A stretch of 64,000 nt of DNA, from the NCBI RefSeq assembly GCF_003390925.1, contig NZ_QUBS01000086.1, positions 1 through 64,000 on the forward strand, given 5' to 3'. The position numbers and the translations under genes are program-made. Numbering within the stretch: the first letter of the stretch is position 1; each line of letters starts with the position of its first letter. Shown in pieces: positions 45,130-53,024 of the stretch. This stretch comes from Trinickia diaoshuihuensis (lineage in GTDB: Bacteria; Pseudomonadota; Gammaproteobacteria; Burkholderiales; Burkholderiaceae). The notes under the pieces were generated by a model. The model saw only the letters and a program-made list of their open reading frames with translations, ran no database searches and was not told the DNA's origin.

Positions 45130-45581
45130 GAGATTCCCTAAACGAAGATAAACGGAGAACTTGCTTGATGCGGCCGGAATGGCTGAGGAGCCGCGTAGGA
45201 AATGTAGAATGAAATCCGTTTTAATCGTGTGAATTTTTAATAACGGATGGTACGCAACATTTTTGATTCCGGTGAAAACGTTTTTTGCCCACCTTTCGAT
45301 AATTGAAATGATAACTAGGAATGTCATGAGAAGCTGCTTTTCGCGTTTGAAGATAACGATAAAAATTTAAATGATTTTGGCGCACATAAAACATAAAAAT
45401 GTCACGCGCATCTGTTCCAACCATTCGAACGATTATCCACACGCGCGAGTGAATGAATGTTGCCCACCATTCGTCATCATTCCGACGATTTCGCACGTTA
45501 GTCTCGCGGGTAGCCCGATGGATGGGTACGGCGGCAATAAGGACGAGAGGGACGTAACCGAGAGCGATCGGGGAGCGCGAG
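45130..45581. promoter_or_regulatory. AT-rich divergent promoter region between the PstS-like gene and gspF
   Basis: This 452-bp region is clearly more AT-rich than its surroundings, especially 45200-45400 with many A/T runs. It must contain the promoter of the PstS-like gene and, on the other strand, that of gspF. I looked for paired CTGTCAT-type Pho boxes and found no convincing pair. No gene is visible in it. Confidence 0.6.
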
Positions 45582-46796
45582 ATGTCGGCATTCCGTTACG
45601 AGGCGATCGACCATGCGGGCAAAACGGCGCGCGGGATACTAGAAGCCGATAGCGCCCGCGCAGGGCGGGGCGTCCTGCGTTCGCAAGGCTTTACGCCCCT
45701 GCTGGTCGAACCGGCCGGCGGCAAGAACGCGGCCCGCACAGGAAGAACAACATTAGGCCGCAAACTTTCCCAACGCGAACAAGCGGTCATCACGCGCCAG
45801 CTTGCGAGTCTGCTCGTCGCTGGACTCCCGCTGGACGAATCGCTTTCCGTCCTTTCGGATCAAGCGGAGCGCGATTACGTGCGGGAACTGATGGCATCCG
45901 TTCGAGGCGAGGTAATGGGCGGCCATTCGCTGGCGAATGCCCTCGGGCAACATCCGCGCGACTTCCCCGATATTTACCGGGCCTTGGTGACGGCAGGCGA
46001 ACACACCGGCAAGCTCGGCCTCGTATTGTCACGCCTTGCCGACTACATCGAGCAAAGCAACGCATTAAAACAAAAAATCGTATTGGCGTTCACGTATCCG
46101 GGCGTCGTAACGTGCATCGCATTCGGTATCGTCGCGTTTTTGCTGAGCTATGTCGTCCCGCAAGTCGCGAACGTATTCAGAAGTACGAAACAGCAATTGC
46201 CGTTTCTAACCGTCGCAATGCTTGCCTTATCGGATTTCGTTCGGCATTGGTGGTGGGCTGCGTTAGCGGGAATCGGCGTCGCCGTCTTCGCCATTCGAAC
46301 CGTGCTCGCGCAGCCGGGCCCGCGTCTGGCCTTCGATCGCTGGGCGCTCACAGCGCCGCTCGCCGGAAGGCTCGTGCGCGGCTACAACACTGTCCGGTTC
46401 GCGAGCACGCTCGGCATCTTGACTGCCGCCGGCGTCCCCATTCTTCGTTCGTTGCAAGCAGCCGGCGAGACGTTGAGCAACAAGGCGATGAGCGAGCAGG
46501 TGGACGACGCGATCGTGCGCGTGCGCAGCGGTACGTCGCTTTCTCGTGCGCTCGGAAACACAAAGGCGTTTCCCCCGGTACTCGTCCACCTGATTCGCTC
46601 CGGTGAGGCCACGGGCGATGTGACGACGATGCTCGATCGCGCGTCGGAGGGCGAAGCACGCGAGCTAGAGCGGCGAACGATGATGCTGACGAGCTTGCTG
46701 GAGCCGCTTCTTATACTGGCCATGGGCGGCGTCGTGCTCGTCATCGTCTTGGCCGTGATGATGCCGATCATCGATCTGAACAACATGGTGCAGTAA
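45582..46796 (+). CDS. gspF: Type II secretion inner-membrane platform protein GspF
   Basis: This 404-aa protein has two repeats of the T2SF domain (about 65-190 and 270-390), each with a transmembrane segment, plus a central one near 215-235. The typical N-terminal motif YEAIDHAGKTARGILEADS and ITRQLASLLVAGLPLDESL are present. The C-terminus LEPLLILAMGGVVLVIVLAVMMPI is characteristic. GspF holds the assembly ATPase GspE to the pseudopilus base. GGGAG lies six bases before the ATG. Its stop overlaps the gspH start by one base (TAATG). GspE, its usual upstream neighbour, is absent. Confidence 0.9.
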   Translation: MSAFRYEAIDHAGKTARGILEADSARAGRGVLRSQGFTPLLVEPAGGKNAARTGRTTLGRKLSQREQAVITRQLASLLVAGLPLDESLSVLSDQAERDYVRELMASVRGEVMGGHSLANALGQHPRDFPDIYRALVTAGEHTGKLGLVLSRLADYIEQSNALKQKIVLAFTYPGVVTCIAFGIVAFLLSYVVPQVANVFRSTKQQLPFLTVAMLALSDFVRHWWWAALAGIGVAVFAIRTVLAQPGPRLAFDRWALTAPLAGRLVRGYNTVRFASTLGILTAAGVPILRSLQAAGETLSNKAMSEQVDDAIVRVRSGTSLSRALGNTKAFPPVLVHLIRSGEATGDVTTMLDRASEGEARELERRTMMLTSLLEPLLILAMGGVVLVIVLAVMMPIIDLNNMVQ

Positions 46797-47284
46797 TGCA
46801 GCGCCGAACGATGCATGCGCCACATCGTCGATCGGCCACCGGTTTCACGTTATTGGAAATGCTTGTCGTATTGCTGATCGTCGGTCTGCTGACGGCTGTC
46901 GTCGCGCTTGCTCCCTCGAGGAATCGCCGCAGCGATCTCGCCGAGGAAGCACAGCGTCTCGCGACGTTATTGGAATCGGCCGGCGACGAGGCGCAGGTTC
47001 GTTCCTCCGAAATTGCCTGGGAGCCGGGTGGCGGCGGCTATCGCTTCTATCTACGCGACGACGGCGGCAAGTGGCGGCCGCTGCAAGACGAGCCTTTTCA
47101 AGGCCGTCACTGGGGCACCGACGTCACGGCCGTATCGATTCGCTATAGCGGCAGCGGCAAATCGCTCTCGCGCATTGTGTTCGGTGAGGAAAGCATCGCG
47201 CCGCAAGTCACGATCACGCTGTCTTCCGGGACGGCTCACTTGAACGTGGTCAGCACGGGGATCGGCAATTTTGTCGTCCGCTGA
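46796..47284 (+). CDS. gspH: Type II secretion pseudopilin GspH
   Basis: This 162-aa protein has a 16-residue leader ending in TG, then FTLLEMLVVLLIVGLLTAVVAL with Glu+5, the prepilin-peptidase site and membrane helix. RRSDLAEEAQRLATLLESAGDEAQ follows as the amphipathic helix of GspH, and the beta-rich C-terminus (IVFGEESIAPQVTITLSS) is also typical. It overlaps the gspF stop by one base and is probably translated with it. GspG, normally encoded between GspF and GspH, is missing here. Confidence 0.83.
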   Translation: MQRRTMHAPHRRSATGFTLLEMLVVLLIVGLLTAVVALAPSRNRRSDLAEEAQRLATLLESAGDEAQVRSSEIAWEPGGGGYRFYLRDDGGKWRPLQDEPFQGRHWGTDVTAVSIRYSGSGKSLSRIVFGEESIAPQVTITLSSGTAHLNVVSTGIGNFVVR

Positions 47285-47439
47285 TCGCGCCGCATGCCGG
47301 CCGATATGCACGCCAAGTCCATGCTGTTTCACCGGACTGTCACAGTCTTTTCCTACGATGCGACGTTCGCTCGTTTCCTGACCGCGACGAGAGCCGCCGT
47401 TGCGCCGATCGCGCGCGGTTCATTTCCGGCCTTTGACCG

Positions 47440-48213
47440 ATGACATTTTCACGGGCGCCGGCCGGTGTCCGGGCGCTGATCGCATGCTTGCCGCTGATCT
47501 TTGTCGCGCATTGCGCGGCGCTAAAAGCGCAAGTGCAACAGCCAACGCAAAGACCTGCACAGGAAGGGGCCAAGCCGGCCGACGCGCAAAGCGCAACCGG
47601 CAGCGCCGACAGCGCGCGTCCGTTTCACTTGGCGCCGCAACCGCTCGCAGACGCATTGAAGAGCTTCCGTCAACTGAGCGATCTCGTGATCTTGGCGCCG
47701 GCGCCGCTATTGGAAGGCAGGACGAGTTCGGTGGTGGAGGGAAATTTGGGGGCGCGCGAGGCGTTGGAGCGAATGTTGAGCGGGACGGGTTTGCACGCTG
47801 AATTTACGGGCCCTGACGAGGCGATCATCGTGGCCGACCCCGCACCGCCTCAACCCATGCAAGCCCAGGCGGCCGAAGCGCCGGCGGACGCGCCGATCGG
47901 CGGTATCGACGGCAACGAGGCACGCCGTGCCTTCGCGGCGGTGCTGCAAGCCGGCATGACGCGCGCGCTGTGTGCGAATCCCGCCGCGGTGCCGGGGAGT
48001 TACCGTCTGCTCGCGCAACTGCGGATCGACGAAAACGGGAGGGTGGTCAAGGTGGATGTCGTGGAATCGAGCGGTCTCGCCGCGCGCGATGCGGCAGTGA
48101 CGCATGCGCTGCGCGGCCTCGTCCTCGATGCGCCGCCCCCGCCCGGCTTGCCGCAACCCGTCGCGATCCTGCTGCGTCCGGCCGGAAACGGCGTGCATAT
48201 TCGTTGTCCCTAA
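47440..48213 (+). CDS. STN-domain plus TonB-C-domain exported protein
   Basis: This 257-aa protein has an N-terminal export signal (about 1-31) and a short secretin/TonB N-terminal (STN) domain at about 60-130 (PLADALKSFRQLSDLVILAP, then GNLGAREALERMLSGTGL). A TonB C-terminal-like domain occupies about 165-255 (LLAQLRIDENGRVVKVDVVESSG). STN domains normally sit at the periplasmic N-terminus of TonB-dependent receptors or secretins and talk to FecR proteins; TonB-C domains contact receptors. The combination without a barrel is unusual. It stands directly upstream of the sigma factor and FecR genes (gap 23 bp), so it may replace the receptor signalling domain in their control circuit. Confidence 0.72.
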   Translation: MTFSRAPAGVRALIACLPLIFVAHCAALKAQVQQPTQRPAQEGAKPADAQSATGSADSARPFHLAPQPLADALKSFRQLSDLVILAPAPLLEGRTSSVVEGNLGAREALERMLSGTGLHAEFTGPDEAIIVADPAPPQPMQAQAAEAPADAPIGGIDGNEARRAFAAVLQAGMTRALCANPAAVPGSYRLLAQLRIDENGRVVKVDVVESSGLAARDAAVTHALRGLVLDAPPPPGLPQPVAILLRPAGNGVHIRCP

Positions 48214-48236
48214 CTCGGCCACCGGAACCCGCCGCC

Positions 48237-48785
48237 ATGTCCGATAGCTCACGCTCGCAGCTCAAACAGATCCTGACGGAGCGCTACGCCTATCTGGTGC
48301 GCCGCCTGGAGCGCGTGACGGGGTCGAAGGAACGCGCATCGGACGCCTTGCACGAAACATGGTTGCGCCTGGAGAATGCGAACGTCTCGGCCCAGGTTGC
48401 CAACGCGGATGCGTACATCCTCGGCATGGCCAACAACGTGGCCATCGATCAACATCGGCGCGAGCGGCGGCATCTGCATGACGACGATGTCGAGAATCTG
48501 CTCGAAGTCCCCGATGAACTTGCCAACCCGGAACGAATCGTAGCTGCACGCCGGAAGGTCGAAGCGCTGAAGGAAGCGCTGCGCGGATTGACGCCGCGCC
48601 GCCGCGATATTCTGCTCGCCGCCCGCGTGGACGGCTTGCTGAACCGCGAAATCGCCGAACGTTTCGGCATTTCTTTGCGTCTCGTGGAAAGCGAATTGAG
48701 CACGGCGATGAAGCATTGCATGCAGTGCATGCAAGACATGGGCGATGCGTATCCAGGCTCGAAAGGCGGGCCGCGTAAATTTTGA
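48237..48785 (+). CDS. FecI-type ECF sigma factor
   Basis: This 182-aa protein has sigma region 2 at about 15-80 (RYAYLVRRLERVTGSKERASD, then NADAYILGMANNVAIDQHRRERR, the -10 reading part) and region 4 at about 115-165 (LRGLTPRRRDILLAARVDGLLNREIAERFGISLRLVE, the -35 reading helix-turn-helix). This is the FecI group, which works with an inner-membrane FecR. The ATG at 48237 was chosen because region 2 begins soon after it; the frame is open upstream but only across the preceding gene. It is followed nine bases later by fecR. No TonB-dependent siderophore receptor is in the window, which is unlike classical iron-linked FecIR pairs. Confidence 0.85.
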   Translation: MSDSSRSQLKQILTERYAYLVRRLERVTGSKERASDALHETWLRLENANVSAQVANADAYILGMANNVAIDQHRRERRHLHDDDVENLLEVPDELANPERIVAARRKVEALKEALRGLTPRRRDILLAARVDGLLNREIAERFGISLRLVESELSTAMKHCMQCMQDMGDAYPGSKGGPRKF

Positions 48786-48793
48786 GCGGCGTA

Positions 48794-49819
48794 ATGATGA
48801 CGAAAGCACGAGTCGATTTCTCAACCGAAACAGCGGAAGGTCCGCACGAGGAGGCCAGCCAGTGGCTGCTTCGCCTGCGCTCGGGCGCCGCCACGCACGC
48901 CGATGCGGACGCGTTTCGTGACTGGTGCGCCAAAGAGCCCGAGCAAGCGGCGTTGCTTTCCGGCACATGGGGTGCGCTGCGTACGGCCGCGGAGGAAATC
49001 GCCCAGGAGATCGCCGAAGAACGGCGCAACGGCGTGCCTGCGTGGGCCGAAGCGGCGCGCAAGCAGCGCGCGGTCAGCACGGGCCGTCGCGCGTTCATCG
49101 GCTTTGCCGTCGCGGCCGGCGCGTCATGGCTGGCCATACGCCCGCCGCTAGGCTTGTGGCCGTCGATCGGCGATCTGGCCGCCGATTATCGTACCGGCAC
49201 CGGCGAGCAGCGGCGGTTCGCGCTTTCGGAACGTGTGACTGTCGAATTGAACACGCAAACGCGGGTGGATGTTTTAGCGGCGAGCACCGCGACGAGAGGC
49301 ATCGAACTCGTGGCCGGCGAGGCCGAGATCGACGCGGCCACACCGTCCCCGTCGCAAGCCCGCTATATGCGTCCCGTCACGGTGGTGGCAGGCCGCGGGC
49401 ATATCGAAGCGGCCGTCGCGCGCGTGAATGTGCGCAAAACCGGCGATCAAGTGTGCGTGACTTGCATCTCTGGATCCGCCATGGTGAATCACCCTCTACG
49501 GCGCGTTACGCTCAAAGCGCAGGAGCAGGTGATCTACGACGACCGTCGCGTCGATGCGATCGCTTCGGCGGATCCGGCCCAAGTCACCGCGTGGCGGCGC
49601 GGCGTGCTCGTCTTCGACGGCGTGCCGGTGTCTCAGGTCGTCGGCGAAATCAACCGTTACCGGCCGGGCAAAGTCATCTTGCGCAATGCAACGCTCGGGC
49701 GCAATCGCATGCAAGCGCAATTTCCGATTGCGAAAGTCGACGACGTGCTCGATATGCTCGCGAAGCTTTACGGTGCGCACGTCACGCGCCTGCCCGGCGA
49801 TATCGTTCTTCTAAGCTGA
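48794..49819 (+). CDS. FecR-type anti-sigma factor/regulator
   Basis: This 341-aa inner-membrane protein has an N-terminal cytoplasmic DUF4880 domain (EEASQWLLRLRSGAATHADADAF, about 20-65) that would bind the sigma factor. A membrane segment with a twin-arginine start lies near 100 (GRRAFIGFAVAAGASWLAI). A periplasmic FecR domain follows (DYRTGTGEQRRFALSERVTVELNT, about 130-225), and the C-terminal STN-like part (VVGEINRYRPGKVILRNATLG) ends the protein. It would transmit a periplasmic signal to the FecI-type factor encoded nine bases upstream. Two adjacent ATGs (48794, 48797) are possible starts. Confidence 0.87.
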   Translation: MMTKARVDFSTETAEGPHEEASQWLLRLRSGAATHADADAFRDWCAKEPEQAALLSGTWGALRTAAEEIAQEIAEERRNGVPAWAEAARKQRAVSTGRRAFIGFAVAAGASWLAIRPPLGLWPSIGDLAADYRTGTGEQRRFALSERVTVELNTQTRVDVLAASTATRGIELVAGEAEIDAATPSPSQARYMRPVTVVAGRGHIEAAVARVNVRKTGDQVCVTCISGSAMVNHPLRRVTLKAQEQVIYDDRRVDAIASADPAQVTAWRRGVLVFDGVPVSQVVGEINRYRPGKVILRNATLGRNRMQAQFPIAKVDDVLDMLAKLYGAHVTRLPGDIVLLS

Positions 49820-49865
49820 CGGCGTCGGCCACACCTCCGGCGACGCACATTCTTGCGTCGAACCT

Positions 49866-49893
49866 TGCGGGTTACGCACACTCCTTTCGACCT
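49866..49893 (+). promoter_or_regulatory. 28-bp repeated element, copy 1 (candidate FecI-type promoter)
   Basis: The element begins TGCGGGTT, continues ACGC, has ACT at 17-19, and ends TTCGACCT. It is 46 bp after the fecR stop and 138 bp before the next small gene. It matches copy 2 in 23 of 28 positions and copy 3 in 21. The two conserved blocks, about 20 bp apart centre to centre, look like -35 and -10 elements of an ECF promoter. Confidence 0.45.
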
Positions 49894-50031
49894 TATCGAT
49901 AAAGGCCGGCTCAGAACCGGCCACCGAGGGGGCCGAAGCCGGCGGCAAGACGCGACGGCCGTGCTGCGCATTCGATCCGCCGTGATCGAGGCGCTCGGGC
50001 GCGCTCGCGCCCACTGCTATCGAAGGTCGCG

Positions 50032-50322
50032 ATGAACAAGCGAGCTACGCAGGCGGGGGGAATCTACCCAACCACGCAAATACCGTCCCGAGATGCAAGC
50101 GACGGCGCCATCCGCTGGCTCCTGCGACTGCGCGCCGGGCTGCGGCGCGGCGCTCAGCGCGCCGCCTTCAAACGTTGGCTCGAGCAAAGCGCCGAGCATG
50201 CGCAAGCATTAGAGGAAGTCCTCTGGATCTGGCATGTGCTGGGTTCACGCGCTGTTCTCGACGCCGTCATGCCTAAGCCAAGCGCCGCCGGCGCTCACGA
50301 GAGCCCGACCGACGACGGCTAG
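50032..50322 (+). CDS. Short FecR N-terminal (DUF4880-like) protein
   Basis: This 96-aa protein matches only the cytoplasmic anti-sigma domain of FecR. DGAIRWLLRLRAGLRRGAQ, then KRWLEQSAEHAQALEEVLW, parallels the first 70 residues of the full FecR upstream (WLLRLRSGAATHADADAFRDW). There is no membrane segment or FecR periplasmic domain. It could be a free cytoplasmic anti-sigma domain, or the remnant of a duplicated fecR whose middle and end were deleted. The repeated 28-bp element found after fecR also follows this frame, which fits duplication. GAAGG lies upstream of the ATG. Confidence 0.6.
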   Translation: MNKRATQAGGIYPTTQIPSRDASDGAIRWLLRLRAGLRRGAQRAAFKRWLEQSAEHAQALEEVLWIWHVLGSRAVLDAVMPKPSAAGAHESPTDDG

Positions 50323-50330
50323 CCGGCGTC

Positions 50331-50358
50331 TGCGGGTTACGCGAACTGGCTTCGACCT
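50331..50358 (+). promoter_or_regulatory. 28-bp repeated element, copy 2 (candidate FecI-type promoter)
   Basis: TGCGGGTTACGC is identical to copy 1 for 12 bp, and the end CTTCGACCT is also shared. It lies eight bases after the stop of the short FecR-like gene. Downstream on the plus strand it faces into the antisense side of the gene at 50416-51231, so any transcript from it would run antisense there. Confidence 0.45.
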
Positions 50359-50415
50359 AGGTATTGAGAGCCGCGATGCGCGTTGCCGATCGACGTTCGA
50401 TCGAGCGACGGCGCA

Positions 50416-51231
50416 TCACGGAGCGCACCTCTGATCGGGCGCGGCTTTCCACGCCGCATCGAGCGGATCGTCGATGCTGCGATAGGGCTCGAGCAAAAAC
50501 GGAAATCGATCGGATAACGCCGCAGAGTTTCGCAAAGCCACGATATGGTCGACCATCCATTGCAGCAACTCGCTTCCTTGCCGGACTTGGGTGGGGTGCC
50601 AGTGCGGCATCGCATCGAAGAGCGCGGCGAAGCCATCCCATCGCGAGCTTCGCCCATTGGCTTCCGGTTTGATATAGGTCTTCAGGCAAACATCGTCGTT
50701 TGCCGTCATCTCGCCGATAAAAAGGCCGCGGTTGCTCGGCACCCCGATTTGTTTCCACCCCTCGACAAGCGCCAGCGCGCGAATCACGCGAGCGAGAACG
50801 AACACGATGGTCGTTTCCTGTTCGATCTCCGCGAGCGAGGTCGTGCCGTTGCGTTGCATGCAGCGCGCCACCGCATGCGGGCGTACGACCGTCGACGCAA
50901 AGCTTTTCAGCACGAGATCAGGGACGGTCAACTGCAACTGAAACTCGCGCAACCCGTGTTCGCCGCTCATCGTCGAGAAGTTGACGAACAATCCCTGCGC
51001 CTGCCCCAGTTCACCGACGTAAGGATCCAACCCGAGCCGTTCGAGCTTGGGCGCGACTTGCCGCGCGAGCAAACGCATCAGATTGCGGCGCGTGCGCGGA
51101 CCCGCGAAGTGCTCGAGGCACTGCGCCACTACGTCGGAGATTTCGGCGCGGCGCTCCTCCGCCACCATGCGGGGAGACCGGCTCAGGTCGAAGCGGGCGC
51201 GTCCATGCGCCACGCGGGGGTCTACGAACAT
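50416..51231 (-). CDS. Unrecognised cytoplasmic protein, 271 aa
   Basis: I do not recognise the family. The protein has a balanced composition (unlike the Arg/His-rich frame on the opposite strand) and no signal peptide or membrane segment. It has mixed alpha/beta stretches such as RRNLMRLLARQVAPKLERLGL, EFQLQLTVPDLVLKSF and VEGWKQIGVPSNRGLFIGEM. GAGG stands seven bases before the ATG. It is divergent from the Phd-tailed protein gene (165 bp between starts) with an inverted repeat in the shared gap. It sits between the FecR-like fragment and the gspK side of the cluster, so a role in the surface system is possible but unsupported. Confidence 0.6.
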   Translation of the reverse strand: MFVDPRVAHGRARFDLSRSPRMVAEERRAEISDVVAQCLEHFAGPRTRRNLMRLLARQVAPKLERLGLDPYVGELGQAQGLFVNFSTMSGEHGLREFQLQLTVPDLVLKSFASTVVRPHAVARCMQRNGTTSLAEIEQETTIVFVLARVIRALALVEGWKQIGVPSNRGLFIGEMTANDDVCLKTYIKPEANGRSSRWDGFAALFDAMPHWHPTQVRQGSELLQWMVDHIVALRNSAALSDRFPFLLEPYRSIDDPLDAAWKAAPDQRCAP

Positions 51232-51290
51232 TCCGAAGCCTCATGGGTACGGCGGAGCGCCAGGCTTACCGGCGTGCGGTATCGGCGGGG

Positions 51291-51317
51291 CGTCCGACAG
51301 CACGAGATGGTCGGACG
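51291..51317. promoter_or_regulatory. Inverted repeat between divergent genes
   Basis: CGTCCGA and TCGGACG are exact 7-bp inverted arms 13 bp apart, lying between the starts of the minus-strand 271-aa gene and the plus-strand Phd-tailed gene. It could be an operator for autoregulation, since Phd-type domains bind palindromes near their own promoter. Confidence 0.35.
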
Positions 51318-51395
51318 ACGCGGCGTAGGCGTCAAGTATCCGTTGGCAGGTGTGATCGATAGGGCGGTTGGCTCAACATTGACGGAGTGAATCAG

Positions 51396-53024
51396 GTGAT
51401 ACGCACGGTCGTGGAGCGCTTCGTGGAGCAGTGTCCGGCTGCCGTCATGGCGAGGCTGGTGATGCAGTGGTCGTTGCAGGCGGAATCGATGCGGGATCCA
51501 ACCGAGAAGGAGGACGAGGACGAGTCCACGCGGGAACAGGTGTTTGCGCTTTTGGTGCAAGCGTTGGCGCCCATCGCGAAGCGCATAGGTGGTTCGGCGC
51601 GGGATTCGTATAGCGCGGCATCCGAATTCGTCTCGCTCGTCACTGCGTTGCACGACAAAATGAGCCGCGTGCACGCGCAATGGGCGCGCTCGCTCATCGC
51701 GGATAGCGTCGACGTGTTGCGGGCGGCCTCGATGCCGCGCGCGAATGCGCAGCGTGCGATGGCGTCCGGATTCCGGCTGCGCATCGTGGGGCTGCCCGCC
51801 GTTTCCGGGCGCGAGGTGGGCGCGGACGACTTCGCGCGCCCAAGCACGTCCATGCCAACCCTGCTGCCTGTATACGATCCCGAACTTGCGATGATCGTCG
51901 ATTTGCTGCCGCATGACCGGCCCCGCGCGCGCGGACGCCGGCTCGAATTGCAATCGGTCCGCGCGGGCGAGCTTTGGATCATCGGCGAGGACGTCGAGAC
52001 GAGCGCCGTATTGATGAATTGGCCGAGGCACGGCGGGGCGTTTATCGTCGCCGAAACGGGGGCGCCTCCTCGATATCGGCACAGCGTAACCTCGCCCGAG
52101 CAATGGGCCTACGACGGCGGTACCCTCTGCGAAGAGAGTCTGGAAACCGACGATGAAACGGGCGGCACGTTTGCCTTGCGGCGGATCGTTTGGCGGCAGG
52201 ACGGGACAACCGACGCCGTAGGCGAACAAGGCGAGGGCAACGAAGAAGGCCTTGCGATCCTGACCAACGTGCCGGCGCATCAACTAGACGCAGTCGAAGC
52301 TGTTCGCCTGTTTCGGACGGCGTGGCTCGAGAGTGCGCCGCTACCCATCGAGGCGCTCGTCGATGACACGCTGCTCGCAGCCATCCCGCCGCGGGCGGCT
52401 TCGTTGGCGAGCGGATTCGTCGCGCTCGCCTACAACCTGCTCAGCACGATGATGCGTGTCGTGAGTTCCACGCTCGAGCTGGACCAGCGCGAACTGGCGA
52501 AGCTCGCGCAGCGAATGACGGCGGGTATCGATTCGGCGTATCCAGGCATGATGATCGCGTTGCCGCCCGAAGACTGGCGCCGCTTCGATACGTTCCCCGA
52601 TTCGGACATCCGCGAAATTCTATGGCGGCTCGCGATCCATCTGGACCCGCGCAGCGAGCGCCGTAAGCGCCGCGACCAGCGCGCTTATACGAAGACGCAG
52701 GCGAGCTTGCGCGCGGCGACGCTCGAACGCTTGCTGCGCGACGACGGCGAGCCGCACTCGGCCGGACCATTCAAGCCCCATACGATCGCCATGGCGACGC
52801 GCGATTTCAGCGCCAATCCGTCGCGTGCTCTGCGCTACGCGAACGAATCGCTCGTCATGGTGACGAAATACAATCGTCCGATCGCGCTGTTGGTCTCGAT
52901 CGACGATTGGAATCGGCTGATGGGCGAGGTGCGCGAAACGAGCATCGAGCGCGTTTCGCTCGAATGCGCGGGGCATGTGTGCGGCGATACGCCGGCGATC
53001 TTCGGGGAGCGCTCGTTCAACTAA
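51396..53024 (+). CDS. Unrecognised protein with Phd/YefM-like C-terminal segment
   Basis: This 542-aa protein has no signal peptide or clear membrane segment. The first 420 residues match nothing I know; they contain an acidic stretch (EKEDEDESTREQ near 35) and many helices. The last 100 residues contain MATRDFSANPSRALRYAN followed by LVMVTKYNRPIALLVSIDDWNRLM, which resembles the DNA-binding N-terminal region of Phd/YefM antitoxins, including the sequence order of an N-terminal S/A-x-x-R motif and xPxAxLVSxxDW. No toxin gene adjoins it. I chose GTG at 51396 because GGAG stands eight bases before it; an upstream GTG at 51387 overlaps that site. Its stop overlaps the gspK stop by three bases (convergent). 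Confidence 0.6.
   Translation: MIRTVVERFVEQCPAAVMARLVMQWSLQAESMRDPTEKEDEDESTREQVFALLVQALAPIAKRIGGSARDSYSAASEFVSLVTALHDKMSRVHAQWARSLIADSVDVLRAASMPRANAQRAMASGFRLRIVGLPAVSGREVGADDFARPSTSMPTLLPVYDPELAMIVDLLPHDRPRARGRRLELQSVRAGELWIIGEDVETSAVLMNWPRHGGAFIVAETGAPPRYRHSVTSPEQWAYDGGTLCEESLETDDETGGTFALRRIVWRQDGTTDAVGEQGEGNEEGLAILTNVPAHQLDAVEAVRLFRTAWLESAPLPIEALVDDTLLAAIPPRAASLASGFVALAYNLLSTMMRVVSSTLELDQRELAKLAQRMTAGIDSAYPGMMIALPPEDWRRFDTFPDSDIREILWRLAIHLDPRSERRKRRDQRAYTKTQASLRAATLERLLRDDGEPHSAGPFKPHTIAMATRDFSANPSRALRYANESLVMVTKYNRPIALLVSIDDWNRLMGEVRETSIERVSLECAGHVCGDTPAIFGERSFN

Noticed and set aside
45130-45581. Pho box in front of the PstS-like gene
   Set aside because: Only isolated partial matches (such as TGTCAT) are visible; no direct pair with 11-bp spacing was found on either strand.
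49853-50035. 60-codon frame reading LRVTHTPFDL and similar peptides at the other repeat copies
   Set aside because: The similarity among these peptides follows from the 28-bp DNA repeat; the frames differ elsewhere and have no start signals, so a regulatory element is the better explanation.
50545-51390. Plus-strand open frame opposite the 271-aa gene
   Set aside because: It is Arg/His-rich with no start signal. The minus-strand reading has normal composition and a ribosome-binding site.
51222-52283. Minus-strand frame opposite the Phd-tailed protein
   Set aside because: Arg/Pro-rich shadow composition; the plus-strand product has a plausible composition and a recognisable C-terminal segment.
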